A stretch of DNA of 64,000 nucleotides from Pontivivens ytuae (GCF_015679265.1 NZ_CP064942.1:2894001-2958000); one strand, 5' to 3'. Shown: positions 36,253-45,344, counted from the stretch's first letter. Program-made: numbers and translations. Notes: generated from the sequence alone by a model not told the origin.

Positions 36253-36965
36253 CAGTTGCCCGCCTTCTGCCCGAAGAGGACCTTGTGCGTGTCCTTCTGA
36301 TCCTGGAGGTTCTGGCGCAACTCGGCGGCCACCGCCCGGCCCGCCTGCACGCCGGGGCGCGCGGCGCAACGGTCGAGCCAGTCCTTCATGTGCGGCTTGT
36401 CATCGAGGTCCTGCTGCTGCCCCTCCCACAGGCTCGCCCAGGGCCAGATCGCCATGTCGGCGATGGAGAAGAAGTCGCCGGCCACGTATTCCCGATCCGC
36501 CAGCCGCTTGTTCAGCACGCCGTAGAGCCGCCCGGTCTCATTCCGGTAGCGGTCCTTGGCGTAAGGAAGGTCGTTCGGGGGCTCCATCGCGGGCGCGTAC
36601 TTTAGGAAGTGGTGCGCCTGGCCTGCCATCGGCCCGAGCCCGCCCATCTGCCACATCAGCCACTGGTCAACCTCGATCCGCTCCCGCTCCGTCGATCCGC
36701 AGAACGTCCCGGTCTTGCGGGCGAGGTACTGCAGGATCGCACCGGACTCGAAGAGCGAGATCGGCGCCCCGTCCGGCCCCTCGGGATCCAGGATCGCGGG
36801 CATCCGGTTGTTGGGGGAGAGCTTCAGGAACTCCGGCGCGAACTGCTCGCCCTTGCCGATATTCACGAGGTTGAGGTTGTAGGGCAGGTCCATCTCGGCC
36901 AGTGCGATGGTGATCTTCCATCCGTTCGGCGTGGGCCAGTAATAGAGCTCGATCGGTTGCGGCAC
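36252..36965 (-). CDS. Glutathione S-transferase, YghU/YfcG (Nu-class) type
   Basis: A 237-residue protein with an N-terminal thioredoxin-like domain beginning [21 protein letters not shown] (5-25). TPNGWK is the mark of Nu-class enzymes, which use two glutathione molecules and often act as disulfide-bond reductases. [13 protein letters not shown] and [11 protein letters not shown] bind glutathione. The all-helical C-terminal domain includes [14 protein letters not shown]. First gene of the operon with glpK. Physiological substrate not visible. Confidence 0.9.
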   Translation of the reverse strand: MPQPIELYYWPTPNGWKITIALAEMDLPYNLNLVNIGKGEQFAPEFLKLSPNNRMPAILDPEGPDGAPISLFESGAILQYLARKTGTFCGSTERERIEVDQWLMWQMGGLGPMAGQAHHFLKYAPAMEPPNDLPYAKDRYRNETGRLYGVLNKRLADREYVAGDFFSIADMAIWPWASLWEGQQQDLDDKPHMKDWLDRCAARPGVQAGRAVAAELRQNLQDQKDTHKVLFGQKAGN

Positions 36966-37039
36966 GTCGCGGTCCTCCCCTGTTCTTGGTTGGACCTCAA
37001 CATGCCGGGATTGCAGGGCGGTTCAAGCCCCAGGAAGGA

Positions 37040-38023
37040 TCAGGCGCGCCGCGGCCCCTGCATCGGGAAGAAGGCGGCGACGCTCTGCCAGAGGCCGCTT
37101 TGCGCGTCGCTTTCGTCCGCGATCGCAAGGTCCCGGATCCGCTCCAGGCTCCAGAACTCGGGCCGGTCGAGCAGGTCGGCATAGAGCGCGCCGGTTCCGC
37201 CGCGGCGGTAGAAGCTCCAGTGGCAATGGCGCTGCGGCCAGGCGTCGAGCGGCAGCCCGCGGACGCTCAGCGACGCCTCCGTCACCGGATCGTCGAGTTG
37301 CAGCGTCGCGAGGCCCGGCCGGTCGAGCCCGCGACCCATGCTGCGGCCTGCGCCCGGCGCAAAGCACTCGAACATCGCGTCGTAGCGCGCGTTGCTGCGG
37401 GCCGTGACGCTCACGATCTCCGTCCGCGCGGGGGCTTCGGCCACTGCGGCGTCCGCCACCGTCTGCCGCTCCGCCGCACCCCAAAGGAGCACCCGGCGCG
37501 GTTCGGCCCGCATCAGGTGGGGCAGGGCGGCGAGCGCCACGCGACCCCCCAGCGAGTGTCCGACGAGGTCGATGCGCCGATGCGGGTCGAGTGCGGCGAT
37601 CCGGTCCATGAGCCGCGCGACCTGCCGCGCGACGGCGCCCGCGCGCTCGTAAACCTCGGCAAAGCCCGCGATAGCCCCCCAGGTGCCGCGCCCGCGATGC
37701 ATCGCGGGCCAGCCGACGCCGATCACCGGGCCATTGCGCTCCAGCATACCCGGCCAGCTCACCATGCGGCCGCAGCGCACCTCCGGCTCCGCCGCGTAGA
37801 CCAGCCGGTGCGGGTCACGCAGCGCCGGATCGCCCGCGGAGGGCTCGTGGAGGGGGCAGAACTTGAAGCCATGCAGCAGGATCGTAACGGGGCCGGGCCG
37901 CTCCAGCAGCTCCGCAAGCGCTGGATCGACGGGAGTGCCGGTGCGATCGGCACTCACTTGCTCGGGCGTTGCAACGCACCGCATGACAGCCTGCCTCAGC
38001 ATTATTTTGTTTCGCGAAGGCAT
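37040..38023 (-). CDS. Alpha/beta-hydrolase fold protein
   Basis: A 327-residue protein with an oxyanion-hole segment TILLHGFKF (about 46-54) and nucleophile elbow DLVGHSLGGRVALAALP (about 150-166), whose serine lies in GHSLG. The catalytic acid and histidine are less clear. It looks like a lipase/esterase-type serine hydrolase without a signal peptide. The start at MPSRNKIMLRQ has AGGA at good spacing; an in-frame TTG 18 bases earlier is the alternative. It faces away from the SAM-II-metZ unit. Confidence 0.75.
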   Translation of the reverse strand: MPSRNKIMLRQAVMRCVATPEQVSADRTGTPVDPALAELLERPGPVTILLHGFKFCPLHEPSAGDPALRDPHRLVYAAEPEVRCGRMVSWPGMLERNGPVIGVGWPAMHRGRGTWGAIAGFAEVYERAGAVARQVARLMDRIAALDPHRRIDLVGHSLGGRVALAALPHLMRAEPRRVLLWGAAERQTVADAAVAEAPARTEIVSVTARSNARYDAMFECFAPGAGRSMGRGLDRPGLATLQLDDPVTEASLSVRGLPLDAWPQRHCHWSFYRRGGTGALYADLLDRPEFWSLERIRDLAIADESDAQSGLWQSVAAFFPMQGPRRA

Positions 38024-38204
38024 GGGCTCATCCTGCGACAAGCCCGTTTAGTTTCCGTGAAGAAAACGTGACTCTGCGCGGCGGCGCACCCGAGCTGGCA
38101 AAGCTGTTGCACTTGCGCCCTAATCCCAAGCTTGTCCCCGTTTTCCACAGGGCACGCTCGCGCAGCCGTGACGCACTGCGAAAGGGGCGCGCCGGACCGC
38201 GGCA

Positions 38205-38233
38205 TTGACCTCGCGCAGTCCGCATCGTATCGC
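38205..38233 (+). promoter_or_regulatory. Promoter of the SAM-II-metZ transcript
   Basis: TTGACC and TATCGC are separated by 17 bases. Transcription would begin about seven bases later, right at the 5' edge of the riboswitch. Upstream, 38024-38204 holds no other recognisable element. Confidence 0.6.
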
Positions 38234-38238
38234 GGCTC

Positions 38239-38294
38239 TCGTGGCGATTTGTCGAACCGGATTGCGGGCCACGTAAAACAAGCCGCTAAAGAGG
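38239..38294 (+). ncRNA. SAM-II riboswitch
   Basis: The conserved pseudoknot elements are present in order: TCGTGGCGATTTG at the 5' side, a variable loop, GGATTGCGGGCCACG closing the first stem (CGTGG with CCACG), an A-rich joining segment GTAAAACAAG, and the 3' CCGCTAAAGAGG that forms the pseudoknot. SAM binding sequesters downstream sequence and lowers translation. It lies 50 bases before metZ, a standard alphaproteobacterial target. The gene should be repressed when SAM is abundant. Confidence 0.93.
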
Positions 38295-38343
38295 TCGGAC
38301 CCCGCGCGGGCCGATCGACCGCGCGAGGAAAGGATACCTCTCC

Positions 38344-39528
38344 ATGACCGATACGTCCGACTGGCAGCACCGCACGAAGCTCGTCCATTCCGGCGCCCGC
38401 CGCTCGCAATACGGCGAGGTGGCCGAGGCCGTCTATCTCACCCAGGGCTTCGTCTACCCGACGGCCGAGGCCGCGGAGCAGCGCTTTATCGAACTCGGAG
38501 AGGACGAGTTCATCTACGCCCGCTACGGCAATCCGACCGTCGCCGCCTTCGAGGACCGGATCGCGGCGATCGAGGGGGCCGAGGCCGCCTTCGCCACCGC
38601 GTCGGGCATGGCGGCGGTCAACGGTGCGCTCTTCTCCATGCTCAAGGCCGGGGACCACGTGGTCAGCGCCAGGGCGCTGTTCGGCTCCTGCCTCTACATC
38701 GTGGAGACGCTGCTGCCCCGCTTCGGCGTGGAGGTGACGTTCGTGGACGGCACCGATCTCGACCAGTGGCGCGCCGCCGTGCGCGACGACACCAAGCTTG
38801 TGTTCTTCGAGACCATGTCGAACCCGGTTCTCGAAGTCATAGACGTCGCCGGCGTCGCCGAGATCGCCCACGCCAAGGGGGCTATGGTCGTCGCCGACAA
38901 CGTCTTCGCCACCCCGATCCTGATGCGCGCGATGGAGCGGGGGGCGGACGTCGTCATCTACTCCGCCACCAAGCATATCGACGGGCAGGGCCGCTGCCTC
39001 GGCGGCGTCGTGCTGGGAACGGAGGAGTTCATCCGCGGCACGCTGGAGCCCTATCTCAAGCACACCGGCGGCGCGCTTTCCCCCTTCAACGCCTGGGTCA
39101 TGCTGAACGGGCTGACGACGCTCGACCTGCGGGTCCGCGCGCAGGCCGCCACCGCCGCCCGCCTCGCCGACTGGTTCGCGGAGAAGAACACGGTCACCCG
39201 AGTCCTCTATCCCGGCCGCGCCGACCACCCGCAGCACGATGTCGCAGCCAGCCAGATGGAGACGGGCGGCACAATGCTCGCCATCGAACTCGCCGACCAA
39301 GCCGCCGCCTTCCGCTTTCTGAATGCAGCGACGGTCGCCATCATCTCCAACAATCTGGGCGACGCGCGCACCATCCTGACCCATCCCGCCACCACGACGC
39401 ACCAGCGTCTGGACGAGGAAACACGGGCCGCGCTGGGCATTACGCCGGGCACGATCCGCATCTCCGCGGGGCTGGAGGATGCCGACGATCTGATCGCGGA
39501 TTTCGCACAGGCGCTGGCGAAGGCGTGA
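38344..39528 (+). CDS. metZ: O-succinylhomoserine sulfhydrylase
   Basis: A 394-residue PLP enzyme of the Cys/Met metabolism family, making homocysteine directly from O-succinyl- or O-acetylhomoserine and sulfide. Features are YARYGNPTVAAFEDRIAAIEG, the PLP-lysine in YSATKHIDGQGR (K210), and TRILTHPATTTH-like residues near the C-terminus. HIDGQGR is the usual MetZ form, distinguishing it from MetB/MetC. It is controlled by the SAM-II riboswitch immediately upstream, linking methionine synthesis to SAM level. Confidence 0.95.
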   Translation: MTDTSDWQHRTKLVHSGARRSQYGEVAEAVYLTQGFVYPTAEAAEQRFIELGEDEFIYARYGNPTVAAFEDRIAAIEGAEAAFATASGMAAVNGALFSMLKAGDHVVSARALFGSCLYIVETLLPRFGVEVTFVDGTDLDQWRAAVRDDTKLVFFETMSNPVLEVIDVAGVAEIAHAKGAMVVADNVFATPILMRAMERGADVVIYSATKHIDGQGRCLGGVVLGTEEFIRGTLEPYLKHTGGALSPFNAWVMLNGLTTLDLRVRAQAATAARLADWFAEKNTVTRVLYPGRADHPQHDVAASQMETGGTMLAIELADQAAAFRFLNAATVAIISNNLGDARTILTHPATTTHQRLDEETRAALGITPGTIRISAGLEDADDLIADFAQALAKA

Positions 39529-39530
39529 CC

Positions 39531-39553
39531 GGGCGCCGGTCGTAACGGCGCCC
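39531..39553 (+). terminator. Hairpin after metZ
   Basis: GGGCGCCG and CGGCGCCC pair over 8 bp around a 7-base loop, three bases after the stop. No T-tract follows, so termination efficiency is uncertain. Confidence 0.45.
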
Positions 39554-39653
39554 TGACACCCTATGTGACTCTCCAACCGGAGCGGTCGGCGCAGGCTGAT
39601 CCATGCCCCGGCCGACTACGTATCCGTGTAAAACGGCATCCGGGGAGATCGCC

Positions 39654-40289
39654 ATGAACGTTCAAGATCCCAAAATCACCATCGAGACCGAGCGCGCGAA
39701 GCCCGCGCGCCCCACCCGGCAGGAAGCCGAGGATGCCGTGCGCACCCTCCTGCGCTGGGCCGGCGATGATCCCGACCGCGAGGGTCTGCTCGACACGCCC
39801 AAGCGCGTGACCAAGGCCTATTCCGACTGGTTCCGCGGCTATGACGAGGATCCGGCCGAGCTCCTCCAGCGCACCTTCGAGGAGGTCGAGGGCTACGACG
39901 AGATGGTCGTCCTGCGCGATATCCGGTTCGAGAGCTATTGCGAGCATCACATGGCGCCGATCATCGGCAAGGCCCATGTCGGCTACCTGCCGAAGGGCCG
40001 CGTCGTCGGCATCTCCAAGCTCGCGCGCATCGTCGACGCCTTCGCCAAGCGCCTACAGGTGCAGGAGAAGATGAACGCCCAGATCGCGCAGGTCCTGATG
40101 GACACGCTGGAGCCCCACGGCGTCGCCGTCGTGCTGGAGGGCGAGCACCACTGCATGTCCACCCGCGGCGTCCACAAGCCGGGGGTGAGCATGGTGACCT
40201 CTACGATGCTCGGCGCCTTCCGCGACGACCCCGCGACGCGCAAGGAATTCATGACCGTCATCGGCAATCCGACCAACCGGATGAGCTGA
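39654..40289 (+). CDS. folE: GTP cyclohydrolase I
   Basis: A 211-residue FolE, first enzyme of tetrahydrofolate and pterin synthesis, converting GTP to dihydroneopterin triphosphate. Seen are [18 protein letters not shown], the zinc-site cysteines and histidines in [22 protein letters not shown] (about 84-105) and [16 protein letters not shown], and [20 protein letters not shown]. The ATG with GGGGAGA was preferred over an in-frame ATG 51 bases upstream, whose extra residues are unlike the family. Confidence 0.96.
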   Translation: MNVQDPKITIETERAKPARPTRQEAEDAVRTLLRWAGDDPDREGLLDTPKRVTKAYSDWFRGYDEDPAELLQRTFEEVEGYDEMVVLRDIRFESYCEHHMAPIIGKAHVGYLPKGRVVGISKLARIVDAFAKRLQVQEKMNAQIAQVLMDTLEPHGVAVVLEGEHHCMSTRGVHKPGVSMVTSTMLGAFRDDPATRKEFMTVIGNPTNRMS

Positions 40290-40296
40290 CCGCTCC

Positions 40297-40324
40297 GCAC
40301 CGGCCTTCATGCGGGGGCCGGTGC
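40297..40324. terminator. Hairpin after folE
   Basis: GCACCGGCC and GGCCGGTGC pair over 9 bp around a 10-base loop, between convergent folE and the methyltransferase gene. There is no clear T-run. Confidence 0.4.
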
Positions 40325-40364
40325 CGCCCCTCCATCCGCGAAACCTGCTCCGCGATCCGTGGCG

Positions 40365-41144
40365 TCACATCGTCCGAAGCGTCGCGAGCGTGAGCTTGGT
40401 TTTCACCCGGAACGTCAGTTCTCCGTCACCATCCGCATGGGGCCGCAAGAGCGCTTCGAGCTCGCGATCGAACTCAACACGCCGGTCTCCCATCTTGTGC
40501 AGTGCGAACGTGTCGCGGGAATGCTGGCACAGGATGAAGCTCTCGACCGTCTGCCGGAAGGGGTCGGACACGAACTCGGTGCTGTCGACGACGTCCACGT
40601 AATCCAGATGCTTCCGCCTCGATGCCCGCCATTCCTCCGAATCCAGCGGCAGGCCCGTGATCTCGGGCACCCATCTCGCGAGAAACCGCCGCCACTCGTC
40701 GTGCCACGGCGGCGCGAAGGCCTCGTCACCCCCGATGATCGCAAGAACATGGCTTGCATTCAGATGGTCGGCGAGCTTCGGGAACAGCCTCGCCGGATCC
40801 ATCCAGTGGATGCTCGACGCGAACGTGACCGCGTCGAATGCGCCAACCAGAGGCGCATCCTCCGCCGTCGCCTCGATCCATTCCAGGTTCTCAGCCGCGC
40901 CGTTTTCCAGCGACTGTCCGAGCGCGATCATGTTCGCCGAGGGATCGACCGCCGTGACGTGGCCGAAGACCCTGGCCATCGGCCGCGCCACCTTCCCCTC
41001 GCCACATCCCAGATCCAGAAGGCGCCCGGTGGAGAGCGCGTGCTCGACAACGTACTCGTAGATCTTCGGCGCGTAGGGTGGCCGATGCGTGTAGAGGTCG
41101 ACCACGTCGGCAGCCTTGAAGGATGCTCCTGCCGGATCGGGCAT
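40365..41144 (-). CDS. Class I SAM-dependent methyltransferase
   Basis: A 259-residue methyltransferase. Motif I is LLDLGCGEGKVARPMA (about 42-57), followed by TAVDPSANMIALGQ and AFDAVTFASSIHWMD (about 101-115). The SSIHWMD block is typical of small-molecule methyltransferases related to trans-aconitate or ubiquinone enzymes. The substrate is unknown. GGGAGG lies seven bases before the ATG. Divergent from trkH. Confidence 0.85.
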   Translation of the reverse strand: MPDPAGASFKAADVVDLYTHRPPYAPKIYEYVVEHALSTGRLLDLGCGEGKVARPMARVFGHVTAVDPSANMIALGQSLENGAAENLEWIEATAEDAPLVGAFDAVTFASSIHWMDPARLFPKLADHLNASHVLAIIGGDEAFAPPWHDEWRRFLARWVPEITGLPLDSEEWRASRRKHLDYVDVVDSTEFVSDPFRQTVESFILCQHSRDTFALHKMGDRRVEFDRELEALLRPHADGDGELTFRVKTKLTLATLRTM

Positions 41145-41285
41145 TGCGACGCCTCCCAGATTGGCAAACGGCCCTCTTGTCGAAGAGAGAACGCCTCACG
41201 TCAACGATGGTCTTCCTGCCGTCCCGCTCTGTCCCAGCCACCGGACCGCTTGACAGTGCCGCAGTGCAGCGCGAAGGCTCGCGGC

Positions 41286-42734
41286 ATGATCTCCCTGCGT
41301 CCAATCGGCTATGTCGTCGGGCTGCTTGTCCTCGCCCTCGGCGCGGCCATGCTGCTGCCCGCGCTCATCGACTTGCCGACCGAGGCGGGGGCGAGCGGCA
41401 CCTTCGCGCTGTCGAGCGTGGTGACGATGATGGCGGGCCTCACGCTGATCCTGAGCTGTGCGAACAGCCGCACGCGCGGGCTCGACATCCGCCAGACCTT
41501 CCTTCTGACGGTCGCCTGCTGGCTGAGCCTGCCGATCTTCGGCGCGATCCCGCTCTGGACCGGGCCGGTGCCCGTCTCCTACACCGATGCGTTTTTCGAG
41601 GCGATGAGCGGGCTGACCACCACAGGCTCCACCATCTACTCCGATCTCGACCAGCTATCGCGCGGCACGCTGCTCTGGCGCGCGCTGCTGCAATGGATGG
41701 GGGGCGTCGGGATCATCGTCTTCGCGCTCGCCTTCCTGCCGATGCTCAAGGTGGGCGGCATGCAGCTCTTCCGGTCCGAGGCGTTCGACACCTTCGGCAA
41801 GATCCTGCCCCGCGCGGCGGAGATCGCGGGCTCGATCTCCGGCATCTATCTGGTCCTGACGCTGGCCTGCGCGCTGAGCTACGGAGCCGCCGGCATGGGC
41901 CTCTTCGATGCGATCACCCATGCGATGACGACGGTGGCGACAGGCGGGTTTGCCAATTACAACAACAGCTTCGCGGCGTTCACCCCAGCGGCGGAGTACA
42001 TGGCCGCGATCTTCATGATCCTCGCGAGCCTGCCCTTCGTGCGCTACATCCAGCTTGTCGCCGGGGCGCACCAGCCGCTGTTCCACGACAGCCAGATCCG
42101 CGCGTTTCTGGCAATCCTCGCGGGCGCCGTGCTGGTGCTCGCGCTCTGGCAGACTGCCGTGTCCGAGCAGCCGACGGAGCCCGCGTTCCGCAAGGCGCTC
42201 TTCAACGCCACCTCGATCATGACCGGCACGGGCTATGCGAGTGCGAACTACAACCTGTGGGGCAGCTTCCCGGTCGCCGTGATCTTCCTGATCGGCCTGA
42301 TCGGAGGCTGCGCGGGTTCGACCTGCTGTTCGGTGAAGGTGTTCCGGTTCCAGCTTCTGTTTGCGGCGCTCGTGAGCCAGATCCGCCAGCTCCACAGCCC
42401 CTCCGGCGTCTTCCGCCCGCGCTATGAGGGCCGGACGGTGGCCGACGATGTCATGAGCTCCGTCGTCGCCTTCTTCGTGATGTTCATGCTGACGCTGGGC
42501 GTGGTGACGGCCATCCTGGGCCTGATGGGGCTCGACATGATCACGGCGCTGTCGGGCGCGGCGACGGCCGTGGCCAATATTGGCCCGGGCCTGGGGCCGG
42601 AGATCGGCCCGGCAGGTAACTTCGCGGGGCTGCCGGACCAGGCGAAATGGGTGCTCGCGATGGCGATGCTGATCGGCCGGCTCGAACTGATGAGCGTCTA
42701 TGTCCTCTTCACCGTCGCGTTCTGGCGTGGGTGA
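41286..42734 (+). CDS. trkH: TrkH-family potassium uptake protein
   Basis: A 482-residue inner-membrane channel protein with four pore repeats. The selectivity-filter segments are visible as SGLTTTGSTIY, TTVATGGFANYNNS, TSIMTGTGYASANY and ANIGPGLGPEIGPAGNF. It transports K+ and normally needs the cytoplasmic TrkA ring, whose gene is not in this window. Length and topology are normal. A dense cluster of palindromic repeats follows immediately, with the first hairpin 10 bases after the stop, possibly ending transcription. Confidence 0.94.
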   Translation: MISLRPIGYVVGLLVLALGAAMLLPALIDLPTEAGASGTFALSSVVTMMAGLTLILSCANSRTRGLDIRQTFLLTVACWLSLPIFGAIPLWTGPVPVSYTDAFFEAMSGLTTTGSTIYSDLDQLSRGTLLWRALLQWMGGVGIIVFALAFLPMLKVGGMQLFRSEAFDTFGKILPRAAEIAGSISGIYLVLTLACALSYGAAGMGLFDAITHAMTTVATGGFANYNNSFAAFTPAAEYMAAIFMILASLPFVRYIQLVAGAHQPLFHDSQIRAFLAILAGAVLVLALWQTAVSEQPTEPAFRKALFNATSIMTGTGYASANYNLWGSFPVAVIFLIGLIGGCAGSTCCSVKVFRFQLLFAALVSQIRQLHSPSGVFRPRYEGRTVADDVMSSVVAFFVMFMLTLGVVTAILGLMGLDMITALSGAATAVANIGPGLGPEIGPAGNFAGLPDQAKWVLAMAMLIGRLELMSVYVLFTVAFWRG

Positions 42735-42744
42735 GGCGCGCCCG

Positions 42745-42893
42745 GAAAACGCTCCAGTGGAGCGTTTTCAGCGCCGAACGGGCGGAGCCCCGGAGAAGCG
42801 GGCTTCTTGGAAATCGTCCAGTGGACGATTTCGCCCGATTACGGCCGGAGGCCCGGGAGAGGCGCGTCTCGCAAACGCTCCGGTGGAGCGTTT
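42745..42893. repeat. Array of three related hairpins
   Basis: Perfect stems of 11, 10 and 9 bp each enclose a 3-base loop: 42745-42769 (GAAAACGCTCC), 42810-42832 (GAAATCGTCC) and 42873-42893 (AAACGCTCC). Centres are 64 and 62 bases apart, and the spacers share a GGCGGAGCCCCGGA-type block. The stems carry compensatory changes while keeping the loop pattern. The array, with the element at 42945, accounts for most of the gene-free stretch 42735-43147. Confidence 0.8.
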
Positions 42894-42944
42894 AAGGTGT
42901 GAACGGACGGAGCCCCGGACCGTTGAAGCCAAGAAACAAGGGCT

Positions 42945-43083
42945 GCGCCCGACCTGGAGGGCGTTTGCCGGACAGAATTGATAGGCTCGCGCCCTCAAGC
43001 ATCCACGCCGCGCATTCTGCTTTCGGCCTCAACAACGCGCCCTCCGGGGGGAGGTCGGGCGCGGCCCGGCGTGGCCGCCGGGC
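42945..43083. repeat. REPIN-like inverted-repeat element, copy 2
   Basis: Inverted unit GCGCCCGACCTGGAGGGCGT (42945-42964) faces a direct unit, GCGCCC...GGGCGC (43037-43062), followed by GCCCGGCG/CGCCGGGC (43064-43083). Layout and spacing match the copy at 25950-26091, and the interior shares CCCTCAAG near ATCCACG. Confidence 0.75.
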
Positions 43084-43147
43084 GGTAGGGTGACATGCCA
43101 CGCCAACCACTGATGACACCGCCCCGGCAACGCGCTACTCCACCCGC

Positions 43148-43483
43148 ATGCTGATCTACAAAATCTTCCGTGCCGACGAATGGGCCCTGCTCGACCGTGA
43201 CGGCGACACTGCGGGCGCCCCGATCGACCTCACCGACGGCTACATCCACTTCTCCACCGCCGAGACCGTGCGGGAGACCGCCGCGAAGCATTTCGCAGGC
43301 GAGCAGGGCCTCGTCCTCGCCGCGGTGGAGGCCGATAGCCTAGATGCTCTCAAATGGGAGTCCAGCCGCGGCGGCGTCAATTTTCCGCACCTTTACAGAC
43401 GCTTGCGCCGCGACGAAGTCGCCTGGCACCGGGATCTGCCCCTCGGCCCCGATGGCCATGTCTTCCCGGAGGGCATCACGTGA
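43148..43483 (+). CDS. DUF952-family protein
   Basis: A 111-residue protein of the DUF952 family. [12 protein letters not shown] (4-15), [22 protein letters not shown] (about 30-51) and [15 protein letters not shown] near the end are family landmarks. The fold is related to tRNA 2'-phosphotransferase/ADP-ribosyl enzymes, though activity is not established. Its stop overlaps the GTG start of pyrD (GTGA), a frequent arrangement. Confidence 0.87.
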   Translation: MLIYKIFRADEWALLDRDGDTAGAPIDLTDGYIHFSTAETVRETAAKHFAGEQGLVLAAVEADSLDALKWESSRGGVNFPHLYRRLRRDEVAWHRDLPLGPDGHVFPEGIT

Positions 43484-44520
43484 TCGAGCGCCTCGGTCTG
43501 CGCGCCCTCCACGCCTTCGAGCCGGAGCGGGCGCATGGCCTCGCACTCGCGGCCCTGCGCGCCGGGCTCGCGCCGAAGCCGGGGCCGATCACCTCGCCGC
43601 GCCTCGCGACCTCCGTGGCCGGGATCGACCTTCCGAACCCGCTGGGCCTCGCCGCGGGTTTCGACAAGAACGCGGTGGCCATCAATCCGCTGCTGCGCAC
43701 CGGTCTCGGCTTCGTCGAGGTGGGGGCCGCCACTCCGCGGCCGCAGCCGGGCAATCCGAAACCGCGGCTCTTCCGGCTGACCGGCGACCGCGCCGTCATC
43801 AACCGGTTCGGCTTCAACAACGAGGGGGTCGAGGCGATCGCCGCCCGGCTCGCGGCGCGGCGGGAGCAGGGCGTGCTCGGCCTCAACCTCGGCGCGAACA
43901 AGGACAGCGCGGACCGGGCGGCCGACTTCGCCGACGTGTTACAGAAATCCGGGGAGCTCGTGGATTTTGTAACAGTTAACGTCTCCTCCCCGAACACCGA
44001 GAAGCTGCGCGACCTGCAGGGGGCCGAGGCGCTCAGCCGCCTCCTCTCCGGCGTGATGGAGGCGCGCGACGGGCTCGCCAAACCCCCGAAGGTTTTCCTC
44101 AAGATCGCCCCCGATCTCGACACGAGCGAACTCGCCGAACTCTGCTCCGTCGCCGAGGCCGCCGGCATCGACGCCATCGTCGCGACCAATACGACGCTGG
44201 GCCGCGAGGGCCTGACCGATCCGCAGGCGAATGAGGCAGGCGGCCTTTCCGGCGCGCCGCTCTTCGAGGGATCCACCGCGGTGCTGCGCGAGGTGCGCGG
44301 CCTCACTGGCGGCCGCATCCCGCTGATCGGCGTCGGAGGCATCGGGTCCGGTGCGCAGGCCTATGCCAAGGTCCGGGCGGGTGCGTCGGCGGTGCAGCTC
44401 TATTCCGCGCTGGTCTACGAGGGGCTGGGCCTCGTGCCGCGGATCCTCACGGAGCTCGAAACCCTGCTGGAGCGCGACGGATTTGCCACCGTCACCGACG
44501 CGGTCGGGGTCGACGCATAG
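43480..44520 (+). CDS. pyrD: Dihydroorotate dehydrogenase (quinone), class 2
   Basis: A 346-residue membrane-associated flavoenzyme oxidising dihydroorotate to orotate with quinone, in pyrimidine synthesis. Class 2 marks are the N-terminal helical extension, [16 protein letters not shown] (about 53-68), [29 protein letters not shown] (about 165-183) with the catalytic serine, and [32 protein letters not shown]. Starts with GTG overlapping the DUF952 stop. The frame contains an AT-rich imperfect palindrome at 43936-43975 with a TTA codon. Confidence 0.96.
   Translation: MIERLGLRALHAFEPERAHGLALAALRAGLAPKPGPITSPRLATSVAGIDLPNPLGLAAGFDKNAVAINPLLRTGLGFVEVGAATPRPQPGNPKPRLFRLTGDRAVINRFGFNNEGVEAIAARLAARREQGVLGLNLGANKDSADRAADFADVLQKSGELVDFVTVNVSSPNTEKLRDLQGAEALSRLLSGVMEARDGLAKPPKVFLKIAPDLDTSELAELCSVAEAAGIDAIVATNTTLGREGLTDPQANEAGGLSGAPLFEGSTAVLREVRGLTGGRIPLIGVGGIGSGAQAYAKVRAGASAVQLYSALVYEGLGLVPRILTELETLLERDGFATVTDAVGVDA
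43936..43975. repeat. Intragenic imperfect palindrome in pyrD
   Basis: Left arm GTGTTACAGAAATCC (43936-43950) and right arm GGATTTTGTAACAG (43962-43975) are near-complementary with one slipped base. It encodes [14 protein letters not shown], just before the catalytic loop. The arm matches the palindrome in soxA (25159-25198). Confidence 0.65.
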
Positions 44521-44618
44521 GCCCGCCGCCCAGCCGATCCGGACGAAAGAGGCCAGCCTGACAAAGCCGTGACGCCGCACCGCTTGCGCGCGGAACACCG
44601 CGCCGATACATCCAACCC

Positions 44619-45344
44619 ATGTCCTTCTGGGAGTTCGCCAATCCCGCGCGGTTCACGCGCCTGACCGGCCGGGTGCTGCCCTGGATCTCGGGCGCGGCAG
44701 CGCTCTGCCTCGGCATCGGCCTGATCTGGGGCTTCTTCTTCACGCCCGACGATTTCCGGCAGGGCTCCACCGTCAAGATCATCTACCTGCACGTGCCCGC
44801 GGCCTTCATCGCGATCAATGCGTGGTTCATGATGATGGTGGCCTCGCTTATCTGGCTGATCCGGCGGCATCACGTGAGCGCACTGGCGGCCCGCGCCGCC
44901 GCCCCGGTCGGAGCCGTGATGACGATCGTAGCATTGGTGACCGGCGCGCTGTGGGGTCAGCCGATGTGGGGGACGTGGTGGGTCTGGGATCCGCGGCTGA
45001 CCTCCTTCCTGATCCTCTTCGTCTTCTATCTCGGTTACATCGCGCTCTGGGAAGCGGTGGACGAGCCCGACACCGCCGCGGACCTCACGAGCGTGCTCTG
45101 CCTCGTCGGCACCGTCTTCGCGCTGCTGTCGCGCTACGCCGTGCTGATCTGGAATCAAGGTTTGCACCAGGGCGCGTCGCTCTCCGTCGATCGGGAGGAG
45201 AACGTGGCCGATGTGTTCTACCAGCCGCTGCTCCTGAGCATCGCGGGCTTCGTGCTGCTGTTCGTCGCACTCGTGCTGCTGCGCACCCGGACGGAGATCC
45301 GCGCCCGCCGGGCCCGCGCGCTGATGTTGCGGGAGATGGCCTGA
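44619..45344 (+). CDS. ccmC: Haem exporter/handling protein CcmC
   Basis: A 241-residue six-span inner-membrane protein of cytochrome c maturation system I. It loads haem onto CcmE. The tryptophan-rich motif WGTWWVWDPRLTS (about 117-129) and flanking periplasmic histidines (H58 in YLHVP and the one in GLHQGAS) are present. Stop overlaps the ccmD ATG. The ccmA and ccmB genes, which often precede ccmC, are not in this window; pyrD is upstream instead. Confidence 0.95.
   Translation: MSFWEFANPARFTRLTGRVLPWISGAAALCLGIGLIWGFFFTPDDFRQGSTVKIIYLHVPAAFIAINAWFMMMVASLIWLIRRHHVSALAARAAAPVGAVMTIVALVTGALWGQPMWGTWWVWDPRLTSFLILFVFYLGYIALWEAVDEPDTAADLTSVLCLVGTVFALLSRYAVLIWNQGLHQGASLSVDREENVADVFYQPLLLSIAGFVLLFVALVLLRTRTEIRARRARALMLREMA

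Noticed and set aside
42745..43083. Possible CRISPR array
   Set aside because: Only three hairpin units with diverged repeat halves and related, not unique, spacers; no cas genes in the window.
42700..43119. Several short ORFs across the palindrome cluster after trkH
   Set aside because: They follow hairpin and REPIN repeats on both strands and show no start signals.
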